64,000 nt of DNA from Streptococcus oralis (GTDB lineage: Bacteria > Bacillota > Bacilli > Lactobacillales > Streptococcaceae): NCBI RefSeq assembly GCF_001578705.1, contig NZ_KQ969037.1, positions 725,908-789,907 on the forward strand, in the 5' to 3' direction. A program made the translations under genes and the position numbers. Of this stretch, positions 35,784 to 44,868 are shown in pieces. Positions within the stretch are counted from its first letter, which is position 1. The number at the start of each line of letters is the position of its first letter. The notes beneath the pieces are model-generated. The model was not told the DNA's origin. It saw only the letters and a program-made list of their open reading frames with translations, and searched no databases.

Positions 35784-36002
35784 TCATAGTATAGCATAAT
35801 TTTCCTCTACATCCTCAGCTTCTTCGTCAGAATTTTTTACAACTGCATAAACCTGCTCACCAGCTCCTGTGGTATTGTTGTAGACTTGGGTGACCGTGCC
35901 AAGTTCTCTTTCATATTGGTCCTTAACCTCATGATTAATTGAGTTATCGTTATATTCAGTCATTGCTATCTGAAGATGTGAATCATCGACATATTTTCTC
36001 AT
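35784..36002 (-). pseudogene. Truncated 5' end of a lipase effector gene (stub 3)
   Basis: 72 codons. LQIAMTEYNDNSINHEV then GTVTQVYNNTTGAGEQVYAV and a diverged KNSDEEAEDVEENYAIL. It is the most diverged stub at DNA level, hence perhaps the oldest. ATGA overlap with lipoprotein 4. Ends over the promoter of the cassette with lipoprotein 3. Confidence 0.7.
35788..35796 (-). promoter_or_regulatory. Extended -10 promoter of lipoprotein 3
   Basis: TGCTATACT on the minus strand, 52 bp before the start codon and inside the last codons of stub 3. Confidence 0.55.
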
Positions 36003-36394
36003 TTTTTAGATTCCTTTAACATAGATGATAATTTAGGTGATACAGTATATCCATAAGATTCATAATTCCCTGAATTATCTTTTATTAATCCAAAGTGAAA
36101 ATCTAATTCCTTATCATTATTAAAATATATCCTTACCATTAGTCCTCCCATTGGATTATACTCTAAAGTTTCTGTATCAATATCATATGATTTAATGATT
36201 CCATCTTCTGTTAATGCTTTAGGATCATTTACCCTCATATGATTTTCATAAACCTTCTTTGCCTCGTCGCTTGTCGCAATGGCAATCATTTCTTGTTTCT
36301 TTTGGTATTGGTGCATGCTACAACCTCCTACTGCTATTCCAATCACTGCTAAAATGCTGAATAAAATAATCATACTTTTTTTAGATATTTTCAT
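35999..36394 (-). CDS. Lipoprotein paralogue 4 (candidate immunity protein)
   Basis: 131 residues. Signal MKISKKSMIILFS...AVGGC with lipobox, then MHQYQKKQEMIAIATSDEAK, the core EYNPMGGLMVRIYFNND, and a C-terminus SPKLSSMLKESKK. Intact, with GGAGGAAAC ribosome site. It is the first gene on the promoter-proximal side of the island, next to whiA. The signal region is nearly identical among copies while the middle (residues ~50-115) varies, as expected when a binding surface diversifies. Immunity role is inferred. Confidence 0.75.
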   Translation of the reverse strand: MKISKKSMIILFSILAVIGIAVGGCSMHQYQKKQEMIAIATSDEAKKVYENHMRVNDPKALTEDGIIKSYDIDTETLEYNPMGGLMVRIYFNNDKELDFHFGLIKDNSGNYESYGYTVSPKLSSMLKESKK

Positions 36395-36429
36395 GTTTCC
36401 TCCTTTGTGCTACAGTATAACTCATCTAT

Positions 36430-36438
36430 AGTATACCA
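36430..36438 (-). promoter_or_regulatory. Extended -10 promoter of lipoprotein 4
   Basis: TGGTATACT on the minus strand ~36 bp before the start codon; the same TGnTATACT form as in the other three cassettes. Confidence 0.5.
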
Positions 36439-36491
36439 TAGATTATGGAGTTGGCTTCCTTTAAAATTCTTCTCAATTTAATAACCTCAAG

Positions 36492-36525
36492 AAAAGAACC
36501 ACGGATCAACCGATTCGTGGTTTTA
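36492..36525 (-). terminator. Terminator of the rapZ-yvcK-whiA operon
   Basis: AACCACG/CGTGGTT arms around a 12-nt loop, followed on the minus strand by TTCTTTTCTT. Overlaps the whiA stop codon. Confidence 0.8.
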
Positions 36526-37434
36526 TAATTCATCTGCAATCTTGTTTATTTTTCTGAGTCTGTGGTTGACGCCACTTTTGGTCAAGGGATTGCTCAAGCT
36601 ATCTGCCAACTGCTGGATAGAATAGTCTGGGTGCTGGATTCGCAACTGAGCTACCTCCTGCAAATCCACTGGTAAATTTTCCAAACCCATTCTATCTTTG
36701 ATTTTACTGATATTGTTGATAGTCTTCATACTAGCAGAAACCGTTCGAGCGATATTGGCTGTTTCAGCGTTATTGGCTCGATTGAGATCATTACGGGTTT
36801 CACGCAAAATCTTGACGCTCTCAAAATTATCACGCGCCTGCATGGCCCCAATCACGATTAAGAAATCCATGATGTCTTCTGCACGTTGGAGATAAGTAAC
36901 TGCACCTTTCCTGCGCTCAATGACCTTGGCGTCCAGCAAAAACTGCTGGAGGAGAGAGGCCAATCCTTGTGCATGGTCCAGATAAACAGAACTAATCTCC
37001 AACTGGTACTTGCCAGACTCCGGATCTCGGATGCTACCATTTGCCAGAAAGGCTCCACATAAGTAAGCACGTCCAGCTTCTTCATCTGCTAAAATATCAG
37101 GGTCAATGCCTGTCTCCAAACCAAAGAAAGAATCCGCAAGCCGCAAATCAGCCAAAAGCTCCTGCACCCTCTCATCGGTATAGACCGTGTAGACACGATT
37201 CTTGCGAAGATTGCTTCTCTGATGGTGTCGAATCTCAGACTTAATCTCATAAAAATGGAGAAAGGACTCATAGAGATGCCGAGCCAACTTGGCATTTTCA
37301 GTCACAACAGACAAGGTCAGGCCAGAAGTCGAGAGACCGATGCTACCAGACATCTTGATAATGGCCGATAGTTCATAACGACTGAGATGGTGTTGACCAA
37401 GAATTTCCTCTTTTACTGCGACTGTGAAACTCAT
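36523..37434 (-). CDS. whiA: WhiA, DNA-binding protein
   Basis: 303 residues. An N-terminal LAGLIDADG-type domain without nuclease residues ([17 protein letters not shown] ... GAFLANGSI) joins a C-terminal helix-turn-helix ([25 protein letters not shown]). In Actinobacteria it controls sporulation; in Firmicutes it affects cell division and chromosome segregation. Third gene of the conserved rapZ-yvcK-whiA cluster, overlapping yvcK by 4 bp. The LAGLIDADG resemblance is ancestral and does not indicate a mobile element. Confidence 0.95.
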   Translation of the reverse strand: MSFTVAVKEEILGQHHLSRYELSAIIKMSGSIGLSTSGLTLSVVTENAKLARHLYESFLHFYEIKSEIRHHQRSNLRKNRVYTVYTDERVQELLADLRLADSFFGLETGIDPDILADEEAGRAYLCGAFLANGSIRDPESGKYQLEISSVYLDHAQGLASLLQQFLLDAKVIERRKGAVTYLQRAEDIMDFLIVIGAMQARDNFESVKILRETRNDLNRANNAETANIARTVSASMKTINNISKIKDRMGLENLPVDLQEVAQLRIQHPDYSIQQLADSLSNPLTKSGVNHRLRKINKIADEL

Positions 37435-38408
37435 TTTCGCACCTGTATAATTCGCATCAATTCATCCACAATCAAATCGCCATCGTGGAAGGCTCCTCCA
37501 TTTTCCAAACGAAGGAAGTTGGATGAAATCACACGAGGGACCTGCTTGCAAAGACCAGCAAAGTCATGCTCCACCTGAACCAAATACTCATCAAAACGGT
37601 TGGTATTCATGTATTCTCTAGGAACTTGCTCGATATTAACCAAGACCGTATCAATAAAAGGCCGACCTAAGTGTCGATGGAGGACTTCCACGTGGTCACT
37701 GTCTGAAAAGTGCTCTGTTTCCCCACGCTGGGTCATGATATTGCAGACGTAAGCTATCTCCGCCTTGGTCTCCAAAAGAGCCTGCCCAATCTCCTCAATG
37801 ACAATATTGGGCAAAATCGATGTAAAGAGGGAGCCAGGTCCCAAGACGATCATATCACTCTCGAGAATAGTATTGACTACTCGACGGCTGGCTTGCGGTG
37901 TTTCATCATCCAAGGTGTTGGTCACATAGACGTGGTCGATCATGCCAGGATGATCCGCAATATGGCTCTCACCAGCTACTTCCGAACCATCTTTAAAAAC
38001 TGCATGCAGCGTCAAAGGGTGATCACTTGAGGGGTAAATCTTTCCTGTTGTATGAAAAAACTTACTGAGTAATTGCATAGCATTATAGGTAGATCCTTGC
38101 ATTTCAGAGAGTCCTGCTATAACGATATTTCCTAGTGGATGGCCAGCAAAAGCTCCAGCATCTTCTGAAAATCGGTACTGAAAAACCTTCTCATAAAATT
38201 TAGGCATATCTGACATGGCCACAAGGACATTACGGAGGTCACCAGGCGGGGTCAACTGGTGAATATTTTTTCGTAGCTCACCCGAAGAGCCACCATCATC
38301 AGCTACCGTTACGATGGCTGCGATATCAACATCCTTTTCTCGCAAGCTTTTCAAAATGACGGGGATACCAGTTCCTCCACCAATCACCGTTATTTTTGGT
38401 TTTCTCAT
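37431..38408 (-). CDS. yvcK: Gluconeogenesis factor YvcK (CofD-like)
   Basis: 325 residues. Starts [18 protein letters not shown], then [14 protein letters not shown] and [16 protein letters not shown], which mark the CofD-like YvcK family that binds UDP-GlcNAc. It supports cell shape and wall synthesis on gluconeogenic carbon sources in Bacillus and is linked to division in streptococci. Coupled to rapZ and whiA by 4-bp overlaps. Confidence 0.93.
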   Translation of the reverse strand: MRKPKITVIGGGTGIPVILKSLREKDVDIAAIVTVADDGGSSGELRKNIHQLTPPGDLRNVLVAMSDMPKFYEKVFQYRFSEDAGAFAGHPLGNIVIAGLSEMQGSTYNAMQLLSKFFHTTGKIYPSSDHPLTLHAVFKDGSEVAGESHIADHPGMIDHVYVTNTLDDETPQASRRVVNTILESDMIVLGPGSLFTSILPNIVIEEIGQALLETKAEIAYVCNIMTQRGETEHFSDSDHVEVLHRHLGRPFIDTVLVNIEQVPREYMNTNRFDEYLVQVEHDFAGLCKQVPRVISSNFLRLENGGAFHDGDLIVDELMRIIQVRK

Positions 38409-39295
38409 GAACGGTTTACCGTTTCCTTTCTTCGGTCTTTGTCACGATGGCTTTCGTTGACAGGCCAGTTTTTAGCAAGGTCCTCAGCGATTCGCTTGGC
38501 AAAGGCTACACTACGGTGCTGTCCACCTGTACATCCCACTGCAATGGTCAAAACGGACTTGCCTTCTTTTTTGTAACTTGGCAAGATCGGCTCAATCAAG
38601 GCGAGCAAGTGCTGATAGAAACTTTCCGATTCTGCATGTTTCATTACATAGTTGTAGACAGGCTCATCCAGCCCCGTTTGATTACGGAGTTCTGGTAGGT
38701 AATAGGGATTTGGCAAAAAACGGACATCAAATACCAAGTCCGCATCAATCGGGATACCATACTTGAATCCAAAAGACATGACCTCTACACGGAAAGACTG
38801 GGCTTGTTCTTGATCCGAAAATTGCTCAGCAATGGTTTTACGAAGTTCACGCGGAGTGAGTTCTGTCGTATCCACCACATTTTGGCTCATGTTTTTCAAA
38901 GGTGCCAAAAGTTCACGTTCCAACTTGATGCCATCTAAAATCCGACCATCCGCTGCTAGAGGGTGACTCCGTCTGGTTTCTTTATAGCGAGCAACCAATT
39001 CCTTATCTGCTGCGTCCAAAAAGAGAATTTTGAAATCCAAATCATCCTGGTTTTCCAATTCATCCAAAACAGCCTGAATCTCAGAAAAGAAAGAACGGCT
39101 CCGCATGTCCACAACCAAGGCCAGTTTGTGGTCATCATCCTTGGTCTCTACCAACTGCAAAAACTTTGGCAAGAGGGCTGGCGGCATATTGTCAATAGTG
39201 AAATATCCCAAATCCTCGAAAGACTGAATGGCTACCGTTTTCCCTGCACCACTCATCCCTGTCACAATCACAAGGTGAAGTTGTTTTTTTGTCAT
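38405..39295 (-). CDS. rapZ: RapZ, RNase adapter / nucleotide-binding protein
   Basis: 296 residues. Walker [12 protein letters not shown] near the N-terminus, the [10 protein letters not shown] segment, and the C-terminal substrate pocket [11 protein letters not shown]. In E. coli RapZ guides RNase E to the small RNA GlmZ, sensing glucosamine-6-P. Firmicute members lack that partner, so the target here is unknown. First gene of the rapZ-yvcK-whiA operon. Confidence 0.93.
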   Translation of the reverse strand: MTKKQLHLVIVTGMSGAGKTVAIQSFEDLGYFTIDNMPPALLPKFLQLVETKDDDHKLALVVDMRSRSFFSEIQAVLDELENQDDLDFKILFLDAADKELVARYKETRRSHPLAADGRILDGIKLERELLAPLKNMSQNVVDTTELTPRELRKTIAEQFSDQEQAQSFRVEVMSFGFKYGIPIDADLVFDVRFLPNPYYLPELRNQTGLDEPVYNYVMKHAESESFYQHLLALIEPILPSYKKEGKSVLTIAVGCTGGQHRSVAFAKRIAEDLAKNWPVNESHRDKDRRKETVNRS

Positions 39296-39311
39296 CTATC
39301 TCTCCTTATAT

Positions 39312-39338
39312 CAAAAAAAGTTTGGCAGAGCCAAACTT
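39312..39338 (-). terminator. Terminator of ridA
   Basis: AAGTTTGGC/GCCAAACTT perfect 9-bp stem with a 2-nt centre, followed on the minus strand by seven T. Confidence 0.85.
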
Positions 39339-39346
39339 CAACTAGC

Positions 39347-39727
39347 TTATCCAATCTCTGCGATTACTTCAATTTCGACTTTTACATCACGAGGAAGACG
39401 TGCAACCTCTACAGCTGAACGAGCTGGAAATTCCTCTTTAAAGGCCGTTTGGTAAACCTCGTTAAAAGGAACAAAGTCATTCATATCGCTCAAGAAGCAA
39501 GTTGTTTTGACAACATGGTCAAAGTCTGTTCCTGCTTCTGCCAAAATAGCACCGATATTTTTCAAGACTTGTTCTGTCTGTTCTTGTATAGTTTCTCCTA
39601 CAATTTCCCCAGTTTCAGGCGAAAGAGGAACTTGACCGCTAGCAAACAAAAGATTGCCAACGATTTTCCCTTGAACATAGGGGCCGATTGCTTTTGGAGC
39701 CTTGTCTGTATGAATTGTTTTTGCCAT
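39347..39727 (-). CDS. ridA: RidA-family enamine/imine deaminase
   Basis: 126 residues, full length. AIGPYVQGKIVGNLLFASGQVPL, EQTEQVLKNIGAILAEAG, and the catalytic arginine in FPARSAVEVARLP place it in the RidA (YjgF/YER057c) family. It hydrolyses reactive 2-aminoacrylate produced by PLP enzymes. Last gene before the terminator and ten bases after engB, so probably in the clpX-engB-ridA transcript. Confidence 0.93.
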   Translation of the reverse strand: MAKTIHTDKAPKAIGPYVQGKIVGNLLFASGQVPLSPETGEIVGETIQEQTEQVLKNIGAILAEAGTDFDHVVKTTCFLSDMNDFVPFNEVYQTAFKEEFPARSAVEVARLPRDVKVEIEVIAEIG

Positions 39728-39736
39728 TTCTTTCTC

Positions 39737-40324
39737 TCACAATTTTTCTAATATTGCATCCCAAGCCTGATCCATCCCTGCCTTGCTGACAGATGAAAAG
39801 AGGATGAAGTCGTCACTTGGGTCAAAGTTTAATTTCTTTTTGATTGCTGATTCGTGCTTGTTCCACTTACCACGAGGAATCTTGTCCGCCTTGGTCGCAA
39901 CGATGATAACCGGAATCTCATAATACTTAAGAAATTCGTACATCTGCACATCATCTGCTGACGGGTCATGACGGAGATCCACTAGACTAACCACTGCACG
40001 GAGATTTTCACGAGTCGTTAGGTACTCCTCAATCATGCGCCCCCACTTTTCACGCTCCTTTTTGGAAACGCGGGCATAGCCATAACCTGGTACATCCACA
40101 AAACGCATCTTGTCATCAATGTTGAAGAAGTTGAGCAACTGGGTTTTCCCAGGTTTTCCTGATGTACGGGCCAGATTCTTGCGGTTCAGCATGGTGTTGA
40201 TAAAGCTAGACTTGCCAACATTTGAACGCCCTGCTAGGGCAATCTCTGGCAGTTCATCCTGCGGATAGTGGGACTTGTTTGCCGCACTGAGCAGGATTTC
40301 AGCATTATGTGTATTGATTTCCAT
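39737..40324 (-). CDS. engB: Ribosome biogenesis GTPase EngB (YsxC)
   Basis: 195 residues starting [12 protein letters not shown]1 [10 protein letters not shown]3 DVPGYG, G4 ATKADK are present. It assists 50S assembly and is usually essential. It follows clpX by 8 bp; the clpX-engB pair is conserved in Firmicutes. Confidence 0.95.
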   Translation of the reverse strand: MEINTHNAEILLSAANKSHYPQDELPEIALAGRSNVGKSSFINTMLNRKNLARTSGKPGKTQLLNFFNIDDKMRFVDVPGYGYARVSKKEREKWGRMIEEYLTTRENLRAVVSLVDLRHDPSADDVQMYEFLKYYEIPVIIVATKADKIPRGKWNKHESAIKKKLNFDPSDDFILFSSVSKAGMDQAWDAILEKL

Positions 40325-40332
40325 AATCACCT

Positions 40333-41565
40333 CTAGGCTGTTTCTAGGATTGGTTTATCCGTTCCATCGACAGCTTCTTTCGTGATGCGAACCAGTTTCA
40401 CATTTTCCTGACTCGGTACTTCAAACATGACATCCAGCATGGTTTCTTCGATAATCGAGCGAAGACCACGCGCCCCTGTCTTGCGTTCGATAGCCTTATT
40501 GGCGATTTCCTGAAGGGCTTCGTCGTCAAACTCCAACTCGACATCGTCATAAGAAAGCAAGGTTTGGTATTGTTTGACCAAAGCATTTCTTGGCTCTTTC
40601 AAGATGCGAACCAAGTCATCGACCGTCAATTGCTCAAGAGCAGCAAAGACAGGCAAGCGTCCAATCAACTCTGGAATAATACCGAATTTTTGAATATCTT
40701 CTGCGATGATTTCTTGCATGTATGAGCTGTTTTCGTCAATCGCCTTGTTATTTTGGCCAAAACCGATGACTTTTTCTCCCAGACGTTGTTTAACGATCTC
40801 TTCGATGCCATCAAAAGCACCACCCACGATAAAGAGGATATTTTTAGTATCCACCTGAATCATCTCTTGTTGTGGATGTTTGCGTCCACCTTGAGGCGGC
40901 ACGCTAGCGACAGTTCCCTCGATAATCTTGAGAAGGGCTTGTTGCACACCTTCACCCGAAACGTCACGTGTGATAGACACATTCTCGCTCTTCTTGGCAA
41001 TTTTGTCAATTTCATCCACATAGATAATACCACGTTCTGCACGTTCGATGTTAAAGTCAGCAGCTTGCAAGAGTTTGAGGAGAATATTTTCCACGTCCTC
41101 ACCCACATACCCAGCCTCAGTCAGAGCTGTTGCATCTGCAATAGCGAAAGGCACGTTCAAGCTCTTAGCTAAAGTCTGAGCAAGGAAGGTTTTCCCAGAA
41201 CCAGTTGGGCCAATCATCAGGATATTTGACTTCTGCAAATCCACATCTTCTGACTCTTCACGTGTATCGTGGAAATTGATACGTTTGTAGTGGTTGTAAA
41301 CTGCTACTGCCAAGGCACGTTTGGCACGATCTTGACCGATCACATAATGGTTCAAGATATTGAGGAGCTCGATTGGTTTTGGTACTTCAGACAAGTCTGC
41401 CAAAACTTCCTCGGCCAACTCCTCCCGAATGATTTCTTGAGCTAACTCCACACATTCATTACAGATAAAGGCGTTGTTCCCAGCGATTATTTTCTTTACT
41501 TCTTCTTGGCTTTTGCCACAAAATGAGCAATAAACCATCATATCATTTTTCCTATTTGTAGGCAT
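40333..41565 (-). CDS. clpX: ClpX, ATPase subunit of ClpXP
   Basis: 410 residues. N-terminal zinc finger with CSFCGK and CNECVE, Walker [12 protein letters not shown], Walker [11 protein letters not shown], the pore loop region GYVGEDVE and sensor Arg in GARGLRSI. It unfolds substrates for ClpP in the cytoplasm and affects competence and virulence in streptococci. Preceded by the folA-small ORF pair. Confidence 0.97.
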   Translation of the reverse strand: MPTNRKNDMMVYCSFCGKSQEEVKKIIAGNNAFICNECVELAQEIIREELAEEVLADLSEVPKPIELLNILNHYVIGQDRAKRALAVAVYNHYKRINFHDTREESEDVDLQKSNILMIGPTGSGKTFLAQTLAKSLNVPFAIADATALTEAGYVGEDVENILLKLLQAADFNIERAERGIIYVDEIDKIAKKSENVSITRDVSGEGVQQALLKIIEGTVASVPPQGGRKHPQQEMIQVDTKNILFIVGGAFDGIEEIVKQRLGEKVIGFGQNNKAIDENSSYMQEIIAEDIQKFGIIPELIGRLPVFAALEQLTVDDLVRILKEPRNALVKQYQTLLSYDDVELEFDDEALQEIANKAIERKTGARGLRSIIEETMLDVMFEVPSQENVKLVRITKEAVDGTDKPILETA

Positions 41566-41596
41566 GATTTCCTTCCATTCTATATTTTCATTCTAT

Positions 41597-41767
41597 CTAA
41601 AATAAGGTCATATAAAAAGCATGGACACTGTTTACCAGATTGGTAAAAGCATTCAACCAGAGTAAGGCGGATAGTCCATAGCGCTTCTTACGAAAAGCCT
41701 GTGCTCCAGTCAAAATACAGATTACACACAAAAAAGCTGTAAAAAATCCAAATATACTGCGCTCCAT
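41597..41767 (-). CDS. Small membrane protein coupled to folA (56 residues)
   Basis: A 56-residue [22 protein letters not shown], then GAQAFRKKRYGLSALLWL and a C-terminal NLVNSVHAFYMTLF. It has two hydrophobic helices separated by a basic loop (FRKKRY), so it is likely a small inner-membrane protein. Its ATG shares a base with the folA stop (TAATG), giving strong translational coupling. A homologue sits between clpX and folA in pneumococcus as I recall. Function unknown. Confidence 0.8.
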   Translation of the reverse strand: MERSIFGFFTAFLCVICILTGAQAFRKKRYGLSALLWLNAFTNLVNSVHAFYMTLF

Positions 41768-42273
41768 TAGACTTCCTTTCTATCTCGGTATTCGATGGTA
41801 AAATCATAGTCGTTTTTCTCATCTCGGGTATAAGATTTGCTTGCGACTGTCTCAAAACGAGACAAGTCAAACTCCTCAGGGAAATAGGTATCTCCCTCCA
41901 CCTGAGCATGAATCTGTGTCACGATGATTTCATCTAAATAGGGCTCAAAAGCCTGAAAAATCTGCTTTCCGCCAATGATATAGAGATTTTTTTCCTGACT
42001 CTGATACCAAGTTAAAACAGACTTCACATCTTGAAACACGAGCGCTCCATCCACGACTTCATCACTGTTTCGTGTCAAAATCAAGGTTTGGCGTTTGGGA
42101 AGCAGACGACGCCCCATTCCATCAAAGGTCACTCGTCCCATCAAGATGGCGTGATTTAAAGTTGTTTCCTTAAAATGTTGCAACTCAGCTGGCAAATGCC
42201 AAGGGAGACGATCTTCCTTCCCAATCACCCCTTTTTCATCTTGGGCCCAAATGGCTATGATTTTCTTTGTCAT
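41767..42273 (-). CDS. folA: Dihydrofolate reductase
   Basis: 168 residues. [11 protein letters not shown], the LPWHLPAEL substrate loop with the proton-relay Asp/Glu region, GRVTFDGMG and YIIGGKQIF are characteristic. It makes tetrahydrofolate for thymidylate and purine synthesis. Residue 100 (LYIIGG) is Ile, the trimethoprim-sensitive state known in pneumococcal DHFR, where Leu confers resistance. Coupled to the small downstream ORF. Confidence 0.96.
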   Translation of the reverse strand: MTKKIIAIWAQDEKGVIGKEDRLPWHLPAELQHFKETTLNHAILMGRVTFDGMGRRLLPKRQTLILTRNSDEVVDGALVFQDVKSVLTWYQSQEKNLYIIGGKQIFQAFEPYLDEIIVTQIHAQVEGDTYFPEEFDLSRFETVASKSYTRDEKNDYDFTIEYRDRKEV

Positions 42274-42351
42274 GCTTCCGTCCTTTTTATTGATATTACT
42301 ATTTTATCAAAATTCTCCCAAAAAGACTGTTTTGAAACGCGCTCAAAAGAG

Positions 42352-42384
42352 AGAAAAGGAGCAGGCTTCATTTAGCCTGCTCCT
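42352..42384 (-). terminator. Terminator of the cmk operon
   Basis: AGGAGCAGGCT/AGCCTGCTCCT perfect 11-bp stem (42357-42384), T-rich tail on the minus strand. Confidence 0.88.
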
Positions 42385-42391
42385 CTCGTCC

Positions 42392-43066
42392 CTAGGACAT
42401 ATATTTTTTTGCTTCAGATTCAATTTTTTCGACCACTTCTTGGATACTTAGTCCAGTTGTGTCAAGGTAAACTGCATCCTCAGCCTGTTTGAGAGGTGAG
42501 GTTTCACGATGACTATCCTTGTAGTCACGCGCAGCAATCTCTTCTTTCAGCGTTTCCAAGTCAGTCTCAATCCCTTTAGCAATATTTTCCTTGTAACGAC
42601 GCTCTGCTCTTTCTTCAACAGAAGCAACTAGGAAAATCTTGAGTTCAGCTTGTGGTAATACAACTGTCCCGATATCACGCCCATCCATGACAATACCACC
42701 TTGCTGAGCAATCTCTTGCTGGAGCGAAACCAGTTTCTCACGCACCTCAGGAATGGCAGCAATGCTTGAAACCTTGTTGGTCACTTCATTTTCACGAATC
42801 GGATGAGTAATATCAACATCGCCAACAAAGACAAGTTGCTCACCTGTTTCCGAACGTCCAAAACTAATAGGGTGTTGGTTAAGAAGCTCAAGAAGTTGGT
42901 CTACATTTCCTGCATCCAACTGGTGCTTGAGTGCTATATAAGTCGCAGCACGGTACATAGCGCCTGTATCGAGATAAGTGTAACCAAAATCCTTAGCAAT
43001 AATCTTTGCGACCGTACTCTTACCACTGGAAGCAGGACCATCAATAGCAATTTGAATTGTCTTCAT
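42392..43066 (-). CDS. cmk: Cytidylate kinase
   Basis: 224 residues. P-loop [13 protein letters not shown], the [14 protein letters not shown]-binding segment and [11 protein letters not shown] are typical. It phosphorylates CMP and dCMP. Nine bases upstream ends the LysM-like protein gene, so the two share a transcript, as in pneumococcus. Confidence 0.96.
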   Translation of the reverse strand: MKTIQIAIDGPASSGKSTVAKIIAKDFGYTYLDTGAMYRAATYIALKHQLDAGNVDQLLELLNQHPISFGRSETGEQLVFVGDVDITHPIRENEVTNKVSSIAAIPEVREKLVSLQQEIAQQGGIVMDGRDIGTVVLPQAELKIFLVASVEERAERRYKENIAKGIETDLETLKEEIAARDYKDSHRETSPLKQAEDAVYLDTTGLSIQEVVEKIESEAKKYMS

Positions 43067-43075
43067 TTCCGACTC

Positions 43076-43570
43076 CTATCTAGTCTTGATGACATCACCA
43101 GGGTTGGCAAACCAAGTTCCTGATGACATATGAGAAGGATTCAGAGCTTCTAGCTGGGCAATGGAAATCCCTGCACGCTGAGCGAGAGCTGCTTCTCCTT
43201 CTCCAGGTTGCACAGTAAGCGTTCCTTCACCCTCTGTGTGTTCTTCTGAACTGCTCTCTGAAGATGTTGATTCTTTCGTTTCTTGAGCTTTACTAGTAGA
43301 GGAAGAAGACTCTTCCACTTTAGAGGTTGACGATGGAGCTGAAGAATCATAAAAATCCTTCAAAGCTGCCGTGCGGTTACTTCCTCCAGTAGAAAGGTAA
43401 ATCAATACGACAACCATCGCTACAACGATTACAAAGAAGAGGCTAGCTAGAATGGTCAAGACACGATTGGCAACAACACCTTTTCCTTTTTGTTTACGGT
43501 GACGACGCTCTAATCTTGTTTCTTCTTCTCTGTTGTCATAAATATCTTCTTGCCACGGTTCTTTTTCCAT
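43076..43570 (-). CDS. SAG1386/EF1546-type surface protein with LysM-like domain
   Basis: 164 residues. Charged cytoplasmic start (EETRLERRHRKQKGKG), one membrane segment (ILASLFFVIVVAMVVVLIYL), a Ser/Thr/Glu-rich spacer (SSSSTSKAQETKESTSSESS), and a C-terminal LysM-like domain (LTVQPGEGEAALAQRAG ... LEALNPSHM). LysM binds peptidoglycan, so the protein spans membrane and wall. It faces the divergent ferredoxin gene, with 45 bp between. Confidence 0.85.
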   Translation of the reverse strand: MEKEPWQEDIYDNREEETRLERRHRKQKGKGVVANRVLTILASLFFVIVVAMVVVLIYLSTGGSNRTAALKDFYDSSAPSSTSKVEESSSSTSKAQETKESTSSESSSEEHTEGEGTLTVQPGEGEAALAQRAGISIAQLEALNPSHMSSGTWFANPGDVIKTR

Positions 43571-43580
43571 ACCTTACTCC

Positions 43581-43609
43581 TTGTTTTTTTTGCATTTTCT
43601 TATTACAAT
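43581..43609 (+). promoter_or_regulatory. Promoter placing +1 at the ferredoxin start codon (leaderless)
   Basis: TTGTTT (43581-43586), 17 bp, TACAAT (43604-43609), and the start codon at 43616, seven bases on. No ribosome site precedes it. The layout matches that of the marR gene at 12454-12489. Confidence 0.6.
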
Positions 43610-43615
43610 ATAAAT

Positions 43616-43819
43616 ATGAAAGTCACACTTATACCCGAACGGTGCATCGCCTGCGGGCTTTGCCAGACCTATTCTGAACTCTTTGATTACCATGATAATG
43701 GAATCGTTCGATTTTACGATGATCCAGTTGAATTGCAAAGAGAAATCGCTGAGACCAGCGATGTTCTGGAGGCCATCAAAAATTGTCCTACACGTGCACT
43801 TCTCAAAGATCCGTCATAG
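43616..43819 (+). CDS. Single-cluster ferredoxin
   Basis: 67 residues starting MKVTLIPERCIACGLC; the upstream in-frame extension overlaps the promoter and is rejected. Cluster ligands are Cys10, Cys13 and Cys16 (RCIACGLCQ) plus Cys57 (KNCPTRA), the pattern of a single [4Fe-4S] ferredoxin. It carries electrons at low potential. It may pair with the ferredoxin-NADP+ reductase at 29410. The mRNA may be leaderless. Confidence 0.88.
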   Translation: MKVTLIPERCIACGLCQTYSELFDYHDNGIVRFYDDPVELQREIAETSDVLEAIKNCPTRALLKDPS

Positions 43820-43901
43820 TTTAAAAGGGAAATTGATACTGTAGATTCTTTTTATCGCTTTAATCCCTTCATCTACTAGTTTAGCATATTTCTAGGTAAA
43901 A

Positions 43902-44867
43902 TTATAGTCTTTTCTGGTTATTTTTCCCTTCGAAAATAGAAAGATCACTTTTTTCTTTGATGAGATAGAGTGGTCTTTTTTTGGTTTCCATATAGATCTT
44001 ACTGATATACTTACCGAGAATCCCAATAGTCAGGAGTTGAATCCCTCCAAGAAAGAGAATAACAGCCATCAGAGAGGTCCAGCCAGATGTCGGATTCCCC
44101 AAAATAAGGGTCCGAAACACCACAAAAACAGTCATCATAAAAGAAATAAAACAAGATAGAAGTCCCGCTACAAAGGCTATACTCAAGGGAAAATCTGAAA
44201 AGTTGAGAATCCCTTCAATCGAGTAGAAAAAGAGCTGCCTAAAACTCCAACTGGTCTTGCCAGCCTGTCTTTCGACATTTGGATAGTCGAGATAGTGCGT
44301 TTTAAAGCCCACCCAAGCAAATAGGCCCTTAGAAAAACGATTGGACTCGGTCAAGGCTAAAATAGCATCCACCACAGATCTTCTCATCATCCGAAAATCA
44401 CGAACACCTGATGGCAGGGCTACTGGGCTGATTTTTTGCATGAGGCGGTAAAAGATGTCAGCGCAGAAACTGCGAAAGAAGGGTTCTCCCTCCCGACTGG
44501 TTCTCCGTGTCCCAATACAGTCTAAATCTGCATTCTGGTCTAGTAAGGCTTTCATTTCAAGCAACATACTAGGAGGATCCTGGAGGTCTGCATCCATCAC
44601 GACCACTAGGTCTCCAGTCGCATGCTGCAAGCCTGCATACAGAGCCGCTTCTTTCCCAAAATTTCTCGAGAAAGAGATATAATGTACCGCAGGATTTTGT
44701 ACCCGATAGGCCTTCAAAAGCTCCAAAGTGCCATCGCTTGAACCATCATCCACAAAGACATACTCGATCTCTGCTCCTAATTCTGGAAGCAGTGCTTCAA
44801 CAGACTGATAAAAAAGAGGAAGTACTTCCTCTTCGTTTAAACAAGGGACAATGATTGAAATCATCAT
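43902..44867 (-). CDS. GtrB-like family 2 glycosyltransferase
   Basis: About 321 residues from MMISIIVPCLNEEEVLPLF; two adjacent ATGs are possible starts, and a longer frame runs back into galE and is rejected. GT2 domain with DDGSSDGTL and the metal DADLQDP motif, followed by two membrane helices (FPLSIAFVAGLLSCFISF and LMAVILFLGGIQLLTIGILG). This is the undecaprenyl-phosphate glycosyltransferase layout that builds lipid-linked sugars for wall decoration. It starts at the galE stop, so UDP-galactose supply and sugar transfer appear coupled. Confidence 0.88.
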   Translation of the reverse strand: MMISIIVPCLNEEEVLPLFYQSVEALLPELGAEIEYVFVDDGSSDGTLELLKAYRVQNPAVHYISFSRNFGKEAALYAGLQHATGDLVVVMDADLQDPPSMLLEMKALLDQNADLDCIGTRRTSREGEPFFRSFCADIFYRLMQKISPVALPSGVRDFRMMRRSVVDAILALTESNRFSKGLFAWVGFKTHYLDYPNVERQAGKTSWSFRQLFFYSIEGILNFSDFPLSIAFVAGLLSCFISFMMTVFVVFRTLILGNPTSGWTSLMAVILFLGGIQLLTIGILGKYISKIYMETKKRPLYLIKEKSDLSIFEGKNNQKRL

Positions 44868-44868
44868 C

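Noticed and set aside
30425-36394. Type VII secretion machinery in the island
   Set aside because: No FtsK/SpoIIIE ATPase (EssC) or EsaA-like membrane protein is encoded anywhere in the window; any secretion route must be encoded elsewhere.
36523-37434. LAGLIDADG homing endonuclease within whiA
   Set aside because: WhiA family carries this fold without nuclease residues; nothing suggests mobility.
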